Shown piece by piece: positions 53,149 to 63,181 of a DNA stretch of 64,000 nt. A program made the translations under genes and the position numbers. Source of the DNA: Chamaesiphon minutus PCC 6605 (GTDB taxonomy: Bacteria; Cyanobacteriota; Cyanobacteriia; Cyanobacteriales; Chamaesiphonaceae). The stretch spans positions 62,001 through 126,000 of the forward strand of contig NC_019697.1 of assembly GCF_000317145.1 (NCBI RefSeq), given 5' to 3'. Numbering within the stretch: position 1 is the stretch's first letter; each line of letters opens with the position of its first letter. The notes beneath the pieces are model-generated. The model was given only the letters and a program-made list of their open reading frames with translations. It was not told where the DNA came from and ran no database searches.

Positions 53149-53811
53149 ATGATTGAGATGGAAAATATTATTAAAACCTATCAGCTAGGTGAAGTCCAAG
53201 TTCCCGTACTCAAAGGAATTAATTTGCACGTTGAGGAGGGAGATTATATCTCAATAATGGGAGCATCTGGCTCGGGCAAATCAACATTAATGAATATTAT
53301 TGGGTGTCTCGATCGACCGACTGATGGCGCGTACTATTTAGACAATCTAGATCTCACGAAATTAGCAAAAGACGATCTAGCCTACATCCGCAATCAATAT
53401 ATCGGTTTTGTCTTTCAACAATTTAATCTATTAACACGTTCTACCGCGTTAGAAAATGTGATGTTACCGATGATTTATGGCGGCATTCCCAAATCAGAGC
53501 GACGAGAGCGAGCAGAAGCAGCTTTGATTAATGTCGGCTTGAGAGATCGACTAACTAATCGTCCCAGTCAATTGTCGGGCGGACAACAACAACGCGTCGC
53601 GATCGCACGAGCTTTAGTCAACCAACCCGCACTCCTACTCGCTGACGAACCCACTGGCGCACTCGATACCCAAACATCACAAGAAGTGATGAAGTTATTT
53701 GACAATCTCAATGCCCAAGGCATCACGATCGTCATTATTACTCACGAACCAGAGATTGCCGCCCAAACTCATCGCCAAATTGTCATGCAAGATGGTCTAA
53801 TTGTGGGCTGA
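53149..53811 (+). CDS. MacB/LolD-type ABC transporter ATP-binding protein
   Basis: A 220-residue ATPase: Walker A MGASGSGKST, Q-loop FVFQQFNLL, signature LSGGQQQR, Walker B LLLADEPTGALD and H-loop IITHEPEIA. It belongs to the MacB/LolD group that powers mechanotransmission permeases, so it should drive the permease at 48814. The locus order is adaptor, permease, broken secreted gene, tolC, barrel protein, ATPase. An ATG three codons later is an alternative start. Confidence 0.92.
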   Translation: MIEMENIIKTYQLGEVQVPVLKGINLHVEEGDYISIMGASGSGKSTLMNIIGCLDRPTDGAYYLDNLDLTKLAKDDLAYIRNQYIGFVFQQFNLLTRSTALENVMLPMIYGGIPKSERRERAEAALINVGLRDRLTNRPSQLSGGQQQRVAIARALVNQPALLLADEPTGALDTQTSQEVMKLFDNLNAQGITIVIITHEPEIAAQTHRQIVMQDGLIVG

Positions 53812-53884
53812 ATCGTGTCAGTTTGCTCGAGTAGACCTCGGTTATTTGTTAAGATCGGCAGATAACGATCGATCTCAAAAATCC

Positions 53885-54511
53885 ATGAACTGGCTCGCGC
53901 ACATTTTACTTTCCGAACCAACTGTCGAAAATCGTCTGGGCAATCTCTTGGGCGATCTGGTAAAAGGGAAAGAGCTAGATGGACTCGATATCCCGTTGCG
54001 GCGAGGTGTCGATCGACATTACGCGATCGATAAATTTACCGATACTCATCCAATTTTCAGAATCAGCAAACACAGAATCGACAAACAATATAGTAAATTT
54101 GCAGGTATATTAATCGATGTCATCTACGACCACTTTTTAGTTAAAAATTGGTCGCTCTATTCCGATACGATTTTTACTGCTTTTACAGCAGAAATCTCCA
54201 GCTCATTTCGTGATTATTCAGGTGAAATTCCGCAATCGGCAAGAGCGGTCATCGATCGGATGATAAACGGCGATTGGTTGAATAGTTATCGGTATTTATC
54301 GGGTGTCGAAACTGCTTTGCAAAGAATCGACTATCGCATCGCAGTCCGCATGGGCGACAGAATTAAGCTCGTCGATGCCATGCCCATCCTCGAACGAGAG
54401 TATCTTAGCCTCGATCGAGATTTTAATCTCTTTTTCCCCCAACTCCAACACCACATCCTCCACTGGAACAATCCCCTCCTCGGAGGGGTGCCCAACGGGC
54501 GGGGTGGGTAA
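53885..54511 (+). CDS. acpH: acyl carrier protein phosphodiesterase
   Basis: A 208-residue AcpH-like (DUF479) hydrolase that removes 4'-phosphopantetheine from holo-ACP. The start MNWLAHILLSEP at 53885 is the family N terminus. It has the conserved GNLLGDLVKGK, RHYAIDKFTDTHP and VIYDHFLVKNW motifs for metal binding. The last 14 residues (PLLGGVPNGRGG) come from hairpin-rich DNA (CCCCTCCTCGGAGGGG) and replace the usual terminus, so the 3' end has been altered by a repeat. Confidence 0.85.
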   Translation: MNWLAHILLSEPTVENRLGNLLGDLVKGKELDGLDIPLRRGVDRHYAIDKFTDTHPIFRISKHRIDKQYSKFAGILIDVIYDHFLVKNWSLYSDTIFTAFTAEISSSFRDYSGEIPQSARAVIDRMINGDWLNSYRYLSGVETALQRIDYRIAVRMGDRIKLVDAMPILEREYLSLDRDFNLFFPQLQHHILHWNNPLLGGVPNGRGG

Positions 54512-54650
54512 GATCTATACCACCCACCGATTTCCTCCCACATGATTCTTATCGATCGATTAAATCTGGATGTAGCTGTCGATCTTGAGTCAGTTGAGAT
54601 CGAGCGGATGCTGTGGGGATGGCGTACCCACCACGCCCTACGGGCACCCC

Positions 54651-54701
54651 TGTCTTGTCTCGCATAATCCGGGAGTTTCCCTCCCGGATTATGCGAGCCG
54701 C
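54651..54701. mobile_element. constant-tail variable-hairpin insertion, copy B
   Basis: TGTCTTGT, then a perfect 17-base stem (CTCGCATAATCCGGGAG / CTCCCGGATTATGCGAG) with a 5-base loop, then CCGC. It is preceded by GGGCACCCC, as at copy D. It lies between acpH and the convergent aldo/keto reductase gene. Confidence 0.65.
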
Positions 54702-54718
54702 TCCTGGGAGGGGATTTT

Positions 54719-55708
<990 letters not shown>

Positions 55709-56071
55709 CTATTTGGATCTCCTGTAACTCCTTTAATTTTAAGGTAACCGTTCGCAGGGAGCGTTTCAAGACGATGGAATAGGTGGATGGGTGGATGGGT
55801 AAATGGGTAATGGGTACTGGCAACCTCATCCTGTCGATCCTGCTTGGTATGCTTTCTTAGCTTGATTCGCTAACCCGATCGATTCAATGAGCTAAAATAG
55901 ACCCATTAGGTAAAATATGCAGCAATAGAGCCAATGCTAACCCAGCTTAGAGGACTGTAAAAAGAGGTAATTATCAATTATCTTTTGAGGTCGAAAATAG
56001 CCCAGTTAGTCGAACAGCAATCTAGTACCTAATTTAGCCGATCTAACCTAGAAGCAGAGGTGCGCTCTTTG
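55709..56071. other. intergenic stretch without a recognised gene
   Basis: Contains a short low-complexity tract of GGTGGATGG/GGGTAAATGG units (55781-55820) and AT-rich DNA with the promoters of the flanking divergent genes. No coding frame or structured RNA is recognised. Confidence 0.4.
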
Positions 56072-56641
56072 ATGATTTCTGCAACCGAAAATTTTCCACA
56101 ATTCACCCCTTTAGAATACCTGGAGTGGGAGGCAAAACAAGAGCTGCGTTATGAGTTTATCGATGGCAAAGTTTGTCCGATCGCCAATGAAACTCTCGAT
56201 CGAGCTATAATTGCAACGACAAACTTGAGCAGTATGCTGCAAGAGTATTTAAAATGCACCATTTGTCGAGTATTTGGTGCCAATGTCAAAGTCCAAACAT
56301 TAGAATCTAATTCTTTTTGTTATCCCGATCTTAGCGTCAGCGGCGACGTTCACGATCGCAGTGCCAATAATTTTATCAGTCATCCCTGTCTGATTGTGGA
56401 AGTTTTATCGCCGACTACCGAAGTGTACGACAGAGGCGATAAGTTTGCCTTGTATCGTCAGTCGCCTAGTTTACAAGAATATGTGTTAGTTAGTACCGAT
56501 CGAATACACTTGGACGTATATCGACAGCCAACAGCGGGAATCTGGGAATTTAGTGCTTATAGTTCTGGCGATCCGATCGAATTAATCAGTGTTAATTTGA
56601 GTTTTGAGATCGATCGAGTTTATGATGAGATTGTATTTTAA
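56072..56641 (+). CDS. Uma2-family (DUF820) putative nuclease
   Basis: A 189-residue PD-(D/E)XK-fold protein of the Uma2 family, which is greatly expanded in cyanobacteria and of unknown role. It has the family pattern LEWEAKQELRYEFIDGKV near the N terminus, the acid in YPDLSVSGDV and VEVLSPTTEVYDRGDKFALYRQSPSLQEYVLV. The ATG at 56072 has AGAGG about 11 bases before it. It is convergent with a second Uma2 gene, their stops 45 bases apart. Confidence 0.85.
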   Translation: MISATENFPQFTPLEYLEWEAKQELRYEFIDGKVCPIANETLDRAIIATTNLSSMLQEYLKCTICRVFGANVKVQTLESNSFCYPDLSVSGDVHDRSANNFISHPCLIVEVLSPTTEVYDRGDKFALYRQSPSLQEYVLVSTDRIHLDVYRQPTAGIWEFSAYSSGDPIELISVNLSFEIDRVYDEIVF

Positions 56642-56685
56642 ATAGGACATTAATATTAGTTTATCTCAATTTTAAGCTTGCTATA

Positions 56686-57234
56686 TTAGCGAAAGAGTTG
56701 GGCAATATCGATCGACAGATCGGGAAAAGCTAGCGTAGATATATTACCACTACTCAAACGAATTTCCGCTCTATATTCATTGGCATTGAGATCTCTAAAG
56801 ACAACTAATTCTGATGTTTGCAAATTCATTACCCAATATTCGGGGATACCTGCAAGCGCATATAGATCTCGTTTTACACCCAAATCTTTGATTAGAGTAC
56901 TATCGGCAATCTCGATTAACCAAAATATATCTGCAGGGAATGGATGTCGAGTTTGATAGAGAGTATCGGGAGTTCTGACAATCGCAATATCTGGCTCTGG
57001 CTCTGAGTTATTTGGTAAAGTAATCGGATGAGCTTCACTCACTTCTGCTCGATCTCCTAACAGCGAACGGAGATATTTAGCTGTTCCCCGACAATAAAAG
57101 GAGTGCGCGACACCTTCTGGTGACATCTCAATGATTTCCCCATTAATTAGTTCTACAGATCGATCGTCTAACAATCCCGATCTAATCATCTGGTGGTAAT
57201 CAGTTAAACTCCATTTAGCAGTAATTAGAGTCAT
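56686..57234 (-). CDS. Uma2-family (DUF820) putative nuclease
   Basis: A 182-residue second Uma2 protein, only distantly similar to its convergent neighbour. It has the motif set VELINGEIIEMSPEGVAH, the acid in EPEPDIAIV, and LIEIADSTLIKDLGVKRDLYALAGIPEYWVMNL with the Glu/Lys expected for the nuclease core. I use the ATG at 57234, one codon inside the longer reading. No restriction or CRISPR gene is adjacent. Confidence 0.85.
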   Translation of the reverse strand: MTLITAKWSLTDYHQMIRSGLLDDRSVELINGEIIEMSPEGVAHSFYCRGTAKYLRSLLGDRAEVSEAHPITLPNNSEPEPDIAIVRTPDTLYQTRHPFPADIFWLIEIADSTLIKDLGVKRDLYALAGIPEYWVMNLQTSELVVFRDLNANEYRAEIRLSSGNISTLAFPDLSIDIAQLFR

Positions 57235-57389
57235 CAATTTTTTCCAAATAACTAAACTAATTTTAGCAGAAAATGTGAATCAGAAAGATTTAGTTTGTAT
57301 AGCCAGCATATTCGATCTGCAAGAATGCTGTCAGGTGGGCTACCCTGCGGGATAACCGACGACAACCAATGTAAATCTAAACATTGACG

Positions 57390-57498
57390 ACTATAGTCAT
57401 TCCAGATAAAAGTGAGACAGTCAGATATCCTCAAACCTTTACAAATAGGGGCTTAGCTTGGAGCGGGTTGTCTCAGACTTAATCGAAATGACTATAAT
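57390..57498. mobile_element. MITE with TATAGTCATT terminal repeats
   Basis: Inverted ends of about 30 bases: ACTATAGTCATT...AGTGAGACA on the left, and the reverse complement of ATTATAGTCATT...TCTGAGACA on the right. It has an internal sequence of about 50 bases without coding capacity. The ends resemble those of Tc1/mariner-type elements of cyanobacteria, flanked by TA-rich DNA. It occupies much of the 330-base gap before the uvrB stop. Confidence 0.65.
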
Positions 57499-57567
57499 TT
57501 ACCCCGTAACCGATCGGATCGATCGCGTCATCGGGCTACTTTTTCAAACTTCAACTCCTTGTTATTT

Positions 57568-59574
57568 TTATATATTACCAACAAGCTTGCTTCGCAATTG
57601 TTTGATTCGATCGCGTAGTGTGGCTGCTTTTTCAAACTCCAACTCTTTGGCGGCTACTTTCATTTCTGCTTCCAGTTGGACGATTAGATCCGGGATTTGT
57701 TCGAGCGATAATTCATCGACATGCTCGATGACTGTCTCCAATTGTTGAGCGTTTAAGCGACGGGAAAGATCGAGGAATTGCAGGATTGAATTACTACCTG
57801 TCTTGACGATCGATTGGGGCGTGATATTATTTAATTTATTATGCGCCATCTGAATCCCTCGACGGCGTTCCGTTTCATCGATCGCGGCAATCATGCTATC
57901 TGTTAATTTATCGGCATATAAGATCGCTTGTCCGCGAATATGTCGCGCCGCACGTCCGATTGTTTGAATTAGAGATCGCGTCGAACGTAAGAAACCTTCT
58001 TTATCGGCATCGAGAATTGCGACTAAAGATACTTCTGGTAAATCCAAACCTTCCCGTAATAAGTTCACCCCAATTAAGACATCAAATTCACCATTACGCA
58101 AACCTTGAATAATTTCGATGCGTTCGATCGATTGAACTTCTGAATGGAGATATTTTACTCGCACACTGCGTTCGTGAAAATATTCCGTCAAATCTTCCGC
58201 CATCCGTTTGGTGAGCGTCGTAATTAATACGCGTTCGTTGAGTTTGACTCGATCGCGAATTTCACCTAATAAATCGTCTACTTGTCCCTCTGTCGGACGC
58301 ACGAAGATTTCTGGATCGATTACTCCCGTCGGACGGATGATTTGTTGGGCGATCCGATCCTCTGAGAGTTCCATTTCCCACTCACCAGGGGTTGCCGAAA
58401 CAAAAATACATTGATTCACCTTCTCCCAGAATTCATCCGCCTTTAACGGGCGATTATCTGCCGCACTGGGCAACCGGAAACCATGATCGATCAGTACGGT
58501 TTTGCGCGCTCGATCGCCATTGTACATGCCACGAATTTGCGGAACGGTAACGTGAGATTCATCGACGACCAATAACCAATCATCATCGAAATAATCCAAC
58601 AAACATTCAGGCGGATCGCCAGCTTTGCGTCGAGCTAAATGGCGGGAATAATTTTCCACCCCATTACAAAAACCTACTTCCCGCAACATTTCTAAATCGT
58701 AGCGAGTCCGTTGGTCGATGCGTTGAGCTTCGATTAATTTACCATTAGTTTCTAACTCGACGATCCGCTCTTTTAACTCTGCATCGATATCATTGCAAGC
58801 AGCTTCTAAAGTATCTTCAGGCGTCACAAAGTGCCGCGCTGGATAGATATTCAAACCGCCTAATGTATTAAGAATTTCCCCCGTTACCGGATCGACATAC
58901 CGAATCGCTTCAATTTCATCACCAAAAAATTCCACCCGCACGATCCGATCTTCGTAAGCAGGGCCAATTTCAACAACATCGCCACGTACCCGAAAATTAC
59001 CGCGTTTGAGGTCGATATCATTGCGACTATATTGCACCGAAACTAATTGCCGCAACATCTCCCGCTGGTCGATTTCCATCCCCACCTTCAGCGGAATTGC
59101 CGCCTTCAGATATTCAGCAGGCGTACCCAAACCATAAATACAACTAATCGACGCGACTACGATTACATGTCGATGCTCGAATAAAGATCGAGTCGCCGAA
59201 TGCCGCAACATATCGATTTCATCATTAATTGCCGATGCTTTTTCGATGAAAGTATCACTGACGGCAATATAAGCCTCCGGCTGATAATAATCGTAATAAG
59301 AAACAAAATACTCGACGGCATTATGCGGGAAAAATTGCCGCAACTCGTTACACAATTGCGCGGCTAATGTCTTATTATGAGCTAATACTAATGTCGGTTT
59401 CTGATGCTGCGCGATCGTCGCCGCGATCGTAAATGTTTTGCCCGTACCCGTCGCACCGAGGAGAGTCTGAAACCGCTGTTCGGATTTTAACCCAGCCACG
59501 AGCTGCTCGATCGCCGCAGGTTGGTCGCCAGTGGGTTTAAATGGTGCTTCCAGTTGAAATTCGTTATCGTCCAT
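57568..59574 (-). CDS. uvrB: excinuclease ABC subunit B
   Basis: A 668-residue UvrB, the damage-verifying helicase of nucleotide excision repair. It has Walker [11 protein letters not shown], the beta-hairpin [19 protein letters not shown] that clamps DNA, helicase motifs through [12 protein letters not shown] and [10 protein letters not shown], and a C-terminal UVR motif ([25 protein letters not shown]) that binds UvrC. The start at 59574 matches the family N terminus ([14 protein letters not shown]). Its start codon overlaps the start codon of the divergent gene. Confidence 0.97.
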   Translation of the reverse strand: MDDNEFQLEAPFKPTGDQPAAIEQLVAGLKSEQRFQTLLGATGTGKTFTIAATIAQHQKPTLVLAHNKTLAAQLCNELRQFFPHNAVEYFVSYYDYYQPEAYIAVSDTFIEKASAINDEIDMLRHSATRSLFEHRHVIVVASISCIYGLGTPAEYLKAAIPLKVGMEIDQREMLRQLVSVQYSRNDIDLKRGNFRVRGDVVEIGPAYEDRIVRVEFFGDEIEAIRYVDPVTGEILNTLGGLNIYPARHFVTPEDTLEAACNDIDAELKERIVELETNGKLIEAQRIDQRTRYDLEMLREVGFCNGVENYSRHLARRKAGDPPECLLDYFDDDWLLVVDESHVTVPQIRGMYNGDRARKTVLIDHGFRLPSAADNRPLKADEFWEKVNQCIFVSATPGEWEMELSEDRIAQQIIRPTGVIDPEIFVRPTEGQVDDLLGEIRDRVKLNERVLITTLTKRMAEDLTEYFHERSVRVKYLHSEVQSIERIEIIQGLRNGEFDVLIGVNLLREGLDLPEVSLVAILDADKEGFLRSTRSLIQTIGRAARHIRGQAILYADKLTDSMIAAIDETERRRGIQMAHNKLNNITPQSIVKTGSNSILQFLDLSRRLNAQQLETVIEHVDELSLEQIPDLIVQLEAEMKVAAKELEFEKAATLRDRIKQLRSKLVGNI

Positions 59575-60010
59575 GCGTCTTATTACTACCAGTTACACAG
59601 AACAAAAGACCAGATTGCCTAAAATCGGTCGTTACATTCTAGCGCAGTTTGATGGGGAAGGGGTAATTGTGTACCAGGCATATCGCCCCGAAATTGGGCA
59701 CTTTGCGGCGACTCACGGCTACTTCGGCGGCGACCACTTTAGCACGACGCGGATGAGCTGGATTAAGCCCAATTTCCTCTGGATGATGTATCGCTCCGGC
59801 TGGGGTCAAAAGGAGGGTCAGGAGGTGGTTTTGGCTGTTAAGATTAAGCGCGAAGCCTTCGATACGATCTTGGCTAACGCCGTCCGTTCTAGTTACAATC
59901 CCGATCTCTACCCCACTGAGAAAGAAATGTACCCTTCTAGGGATAATTCTCGCAAATATGGCCGAATCGAAGCATCGAAGCATAGCTTTTACCACTATTG
60001 GGAAAATTAA
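59573..60010 (+). CDS. DUF4291 protein, C-terminally truncated
   Basis: A 145-residue frame with the N-terminal two thirds of DUF4291: [15 protein letters not shown], then [21 protein letters not shown] and [15 protein letters not shown]. Full family members, as I recall, run to about 190 residues and continue into a conserved QWDP region that is missing here. The last 20-25 residues are read through the 3' end of the opposing toxin gene. The ATG overlaps the uvrB ATG on the other strand; a TTG at 59615 is the alternative start. It is probably non-functional. Confidence 0.65.
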   Translation: MRLITTSYTEQKTRLPKIGRYILAQFDGEGVIVYQAYRPEIGHFAATHGYFGGDHFSTTRMSWIKPNFLWMMYRSGWGQKEGQEVVLAVKIKREAFDTILANAVRSSYNPDLYPTEKEMYPSRDNSRKYGRIEASKHSFYHYWEN

Positions 60011-60140
60011 TAAGCTGCTGACATTTGCTGTTAAAATTCCTGAAAAATAGATCTCCTGTGGCTAGACTATGTTCGGCAAAATAATCGGCGATTTCATTCA
60101 GATCTCGACTAGCCAGAACATTGATAACATAGCGACTCAT
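59937..60140 (-). pseudogene. RelE/ParE-family toxin, truncated
   Basis: A 67-residue frame starting with a typical ParE sequence (MSRYVINVLASRDLNEIADYFAEHS...[14 protein letters not shown]). It then breaks into unrelated residues where about 30 C-terminal residues with the active-site strands should follow (family length about 95). The break coincides with the truncated end of the convergent DUF4291 gene. It starts 3 bases after the antitoxin stop, the usual operon spacing. Confidence 0.75.
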
Positions 60141-60143
60141 AAG

Positions 60144-60404
60144 CTATGCCTGACGAATCTGCTGGAAACGTTCTAAAATTCCATTCACAAATGTTTCACC
60201 ATCAATCGGCGGTGTCCGATCGGATGCAGAAATAGCTTCATCAATTTTGACACCTACTTGCCGACTCCACTCACTATCGGCACGGTCGTATTCATCTAGC
60301 AATCTTAGTGCAATTTCCAGAATTTCTTGAGCAGAGTTATATTTTCCCGCTTGCAGTTTAGTTTTAATAAATTGTTCTTGGTCGGGTGTAAGACTGATAC
60401 TCAT
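60144..60404 (-). CDS. ParD-like antitoxin
   Basis: An 86-residue ribbon-helix-helix antitoxin. The N terminus MSISLTPDQEQFIKTKLQAGKYNSAQEILEIALRLLDEYD is the DNA-binding dimer domain of the ParD/CC2985 type, and the C-terminal helix (ETFVNGILERFQQI) would wrap the toxin. Its cognate toxin gene is broken, so it survives as an orphan antitoxin and may still repress its own promoter. Confidence 0.85.
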   Translation of the reverse strand: MSISLTPDQEQFIKTKLQAGKYNSAQEILEIALRLLDEYDRADSEWSRQVGVKIDEAISASDRTPPIDGETFVNGILERFQQIRQA

Positions 60405-60587
60405 GAGTTCGCTTAAGTTGAATCTGACACGATCGGCACGATTTTATTTTAGCCGATGCTCTTTTCAAAAGATACTCCCTTCCTGCCTTAAGAGTATCAA
60501 TAATGCTTGGGTTTTATATTCGATCGAACAACAGACCGAAGGGAAAGCCAGATTGGTATATTGTTATTATCGAACAGAATGTCGGTT

Positions 60588-61283
60588 ATGACTATACTCC
60601 CACCTCACATCAACGGATCGGCAAGTCCAGAGTTCGATCGATCGCACTTACACCAATTCGTCCAGTGCATCGATCGAGAATTATTGCCGCAGCTTCAACT
60701 CCAAAATAATTCTACCCACAACAATCCAGTGGTGGTCGATCGGCTACCAATTCCCTGGCAGAAGTTGGGTGCTGGCAATTATGCCGCAGTATTTTCTCAT
60801 CCCGAATATCCCCACCAAGTGGTCAAGATTTATGCTCCAGGCATGGCTGGTTTTGAAGAAGAAATTGAGGTGTATCGGCGACTCGGGACTCACCCAGCTT
60901 ACTCGGAATGTCTGTATGCTGGCGCAAATTTCTTGGTACTCAAACGGCTCTATGGCACCACTCTCTATGACAGCGTACATCAGGGATTGAGTATTCCGCC
61001 GCAAGTTATTATTGATATCGATCGAGCCTTGGATGATGCGCGTGCGCGAGGGCTAAATCCCTCCGATGTACACGGGCGGAATGTCATGATGGATCGCGGC
61101 AGAGGATTCGTGGTGGATGTCTCTGACTTTTTACATCAGGGCACTTGCCTTAAATGGCAGCACTTAAAACGAGCTTATTATTGGCTATATCGACCAATTA
61201 TCCAGCCATTGAAATTACACATTCCTTACCCATTGCTAGATGTTGTGCGCAAGAGCTACCGATATTACCGTCGGCTGCTTTAA
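60588..61283 (+). CDS. small kinase-like protein
   Basis: A 231-residue protein with the reduced kinase fold of lipopolysaccharide/RIO-type kinases. The N-lobe reads LGAGNYAAVFSHPEYPHQVVKIY with the ATP-binding Lys. A hinge (FLVLKRLYGTTLYDSV), a catalytic-loop-like LNPSDVHGRNVMMD and a metal-binding Asp in FVVDVSDF follow. It has a basic C-terminal tail. The frame opens at 60507, but ATG 60588 (or 60579) gives a compact start. The substrate is unknown. It stands alone, divergent from the antitoxin. Confidence 0.65.
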   Translation: MTILPPHINGSASPEFDRSHLHQFVQCIDRELLPQLQLQNNSTHNNPVVVDRLPIPWQKLGAGNYAAVFSHPEYPHQVVKIYAPGMAGFEEEIEVYRRLGTHPAYSECLYAGANFLVLKRLYGTTLYDSVHQGLSIPPQVIIDIDRALDDARARGLNPSDVHGRNVMMDRGRGFVVDVSDFLHQGTCLKWQHLKRAYYWLYRPIIQPLKLHIPYPLLDVVRKSYRYYRRLL

Positions 61284-61387
61284 ATTAATTGACAATTAAG
61301 TTTAATTGAGGGCTAATTTCTAACATATCCATTCTCCTCAAAATGCACGGAGTGGCAGCACTAGCTTGGCGGCGATAGACTAAATCG

Positions 61388-61477
61388 TTAACTGCATTCA
61401 AGACAGAACTTATAATGTACCGTATGGATTGCACCACAACTACCACAATGAATCGCTAATACGCCCGAACTCGATCG
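61388..61477 (-). pseudogene. possible zinc-ribbon remnant
   Basis: A frame without a start codon reads HCGSCGAIHTVHYKFCLECS and stops. It has two C-x2-C knuckles spaced as in a zinc ribbon. It could be the last part of a decayed gene, or chance. The rest of the 277-base gap has no recognised feature. Confidence 0.3.
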
Positions 61478-61560
61478 AGCTGTCGATTTCTGCCAGATTG
61501 AGGTGGACTATAATAGAGCTAGAACTTAGACACAAGTAGCCAATAGGCGATCGTCAGGTA

Positions 61561-62781
61561 ATGCGTGAAACCAGTTATGATGTGGTGCTCTACGGTGCCA
61601 GTGGCTTTGTGGGTAAGCAAACCGTCCGGTATTTTGCCGAACGTGCTGGCAATGAGGTGCGGTGGGCGATCGCGGGTCGAGATCGGAACAAGCTAGAATC
61701 AGTCAGGGCAGAAGTACGCATCGATGTCGATATTCTCGTCGCCGATAGTCAAGATAGATCAGCCATCGACGCGATCGTTTCTCAAACGCGAGTATTATTA
61801 AACACGGCTGGGCCATTTGCGCTGTACGGCAATGCGATCGTCGATGCTTGCGTCCGTTACCGTACCCATTATGTCGATATTACAGGCGAAACGCCGTGGG
61901 TAAAAGGATTAATCGATCGATATCACGTTCAAGCTGCCACCGATGGGACGCGGATTATTCCCTGCTGTGGCTTTGATTCGGTACCATCCGATTTGGGTAC
62001 TTATTTGCTGGTGCGTTATCTCCAGCGCGAACTGGGTACTAATTGTACTCATGTGAAAGCTTATTTTCAGGCGGCTGGTGGTTTCAATGGCGGGACGCTG
62101 GCGAGTGGTTTGAATATTTTCGATAGCGGCGAACTAGAGCAAGTCGGCAATCCGTTTTTACTCAATCCGCCGGAATCTGTCCCCACAGATGTAGACAGAC
62201 ATCGCGATCCTACTGCTCCCCAGTACGATACCGAGATGGAGACTTGGGTTTCGCCATTTTTCATGGGTGTCGTCAATACGCGCATCGTCCGCCGCAGTGG
62301 GGCATTATTCGATCGATGGCAGGAATCTTATGGCGCGGATTTTAGCTATCAAGAGTACTTCAAATTCAACCAGCCGTGGGCATGGCTTCAGTCTGCGGCA
62401 ATGGTAGGGGGTCTGGCTGTAATTGGTGGTGCGATTGCGATCCCGCCCCTACGTTCTTTCATAGAATCGATTATCCCGCAAGTTGGGAGCGGGCCGACAG
62501 AGCAAACGATGAATGCAGGTTGGTTTCGGTGCGAACTGTTGGGATGGGGTAGCCAAGGGCAACGGGTGCGGGGGCTGATTGCGGATGTGGGCGATCCTGG
62601 CAATCGCGCTACGGTGAAGTTTGTCTGCGAGTCGGCATTATGTTTGGTGGTGGATTTCGACAGGTTGCCAGGAGGGGCGCAGCGGGGTGGAATTTTGACG
62701 CCAGCGACAGGATTGGGCGATGTATTGGTAGAGCGGCTACAGGGGGCAGGAATGCGCCTGGAAGTTGAGACGATAATCTAA
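61561..62781 (+). CDS. saccharopine dehydrogenase-like/trans-acting enoyl reductase-type protein
   Basis: A 406-residue oxidoreductase-like protein. The N-terminal Rossmann domain has VVLYGASGFVGKQTVRYF and the AGRDRNKLE element expected for NADP. The middle includes the family's CCGFDSVPSDLG, and a hydrophobic segment near 280-295 (AAMVGGLAVIGGAIAIPPL) suggests membrane association. Mycobacterial relatives are trans-acting enoyl reductases in polyketide lipid synthesis; plant and bacterial ones are of unknown function. The start at 61561 is ATG. It stands alone, before a composite palindrome. Confidence 0.82.
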   Translation: MRETSYDVVLYGASGFVGKQTVRYFAERAGNEVRWAIAGRDRNKLESVRAEVRIDVDILVADSQDRSAIDAIVSQTRVLLNTAGPFALYGNAIVDACVRYRTHYVDITGETPWVKGLIDRYHVQAATDGTRIIPCCGFDSVPSDLGTYLLVRYLQRELGTNCTHVKAYFQAAGGFNGGTLASGLNIFDSGELEQVGNPFLLNPPESVPTDVDRHRDPTAPQYDTEMETWVSPFFMGVVNTRIVRRSGALFDRWQESYGADFSYQEYFKFNQPWAWLQSAAMVGGLAVIGGAIAIPPLRSFIESIIPQVGSGPTEQTMNAGWFRCELLGWGSQGQRVRGLIADVGDPGNRATVKFVCESALCLVVDFDRLPGGAQRGGILTPATGLGDVLVERLQGAGMRLEVETII

Positions 62782-62900
62782 ATTAAGTAGATAGTAACCT
62801 TATTTACGCCGTAGACTACTAGTGCTTAGTGTAGACCCAGGGTACCCACCTACCGTGTATACACAAGTCTGGAGGGAAGCGAAAACCCTAAAAATCCCCC

Positions 62901-62971
62901 TGTCTTGTCTCCCTAATCCGTCGGGGAACCCGACGTTGGCGCAGCCACTCCAAAGGAGTTACGGGAGCCGC
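62901..62971. mobile_element. constant-tail variable-hairpin insertion, copy C
   Basis: TGTCTTGT, a core closed by CTCCC/GGGAG and containing two further hairpins (CGTCGGG/CCCGACG and ACTCC/GGAGT, a three-way-junction layout), then CCGC. Removing it rejoins AAATCCCCC with TAAATCCCC, a common cyanobacterial repeat. Confidence 0.65.
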
Positions 62972-63132
62972 TAAATCCCCATTGAAAAGGGGGACTTTGA
63001 CCGGATCTTAGCCCCCTTTTTAAGGGGGTTTGGGGGATTTAGATCTAGAAACGAAGTCAATCAGACTTGTGTATACACGGTAGGGGTACCCACAAGGGGC
63101 ACCCCTACAGATTAATTGCGTAAGGGTGCCCC

Positions 63133-63181
63133 TGTCTTGTCGTTTTTTTATTCGGGGGGAACCCCCGAATAAAAACGCCGC
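63133..63181. mobile_element. constant-tail variable-hairpin insertion, copy D
   Basis: TGTCTTGT, a stem CGTTTTT...AAAAACG with an inner TTCGGGG/CCCCGAA, then CCGC. An uninterrupted inverted copy of the target lies 30 bases away (63085-63103, read on the other strand as GTGCCCCTTGTGGGTACC), which places the insertion ends to the base. Confidence 0.7.

Noticed and set aside
57252-57434. A 60-codon minus-strand frame beside the second Uma2 gene
   Set aside because: It overlaps the MITE end and has no recognisable sequence features or ribosome site.
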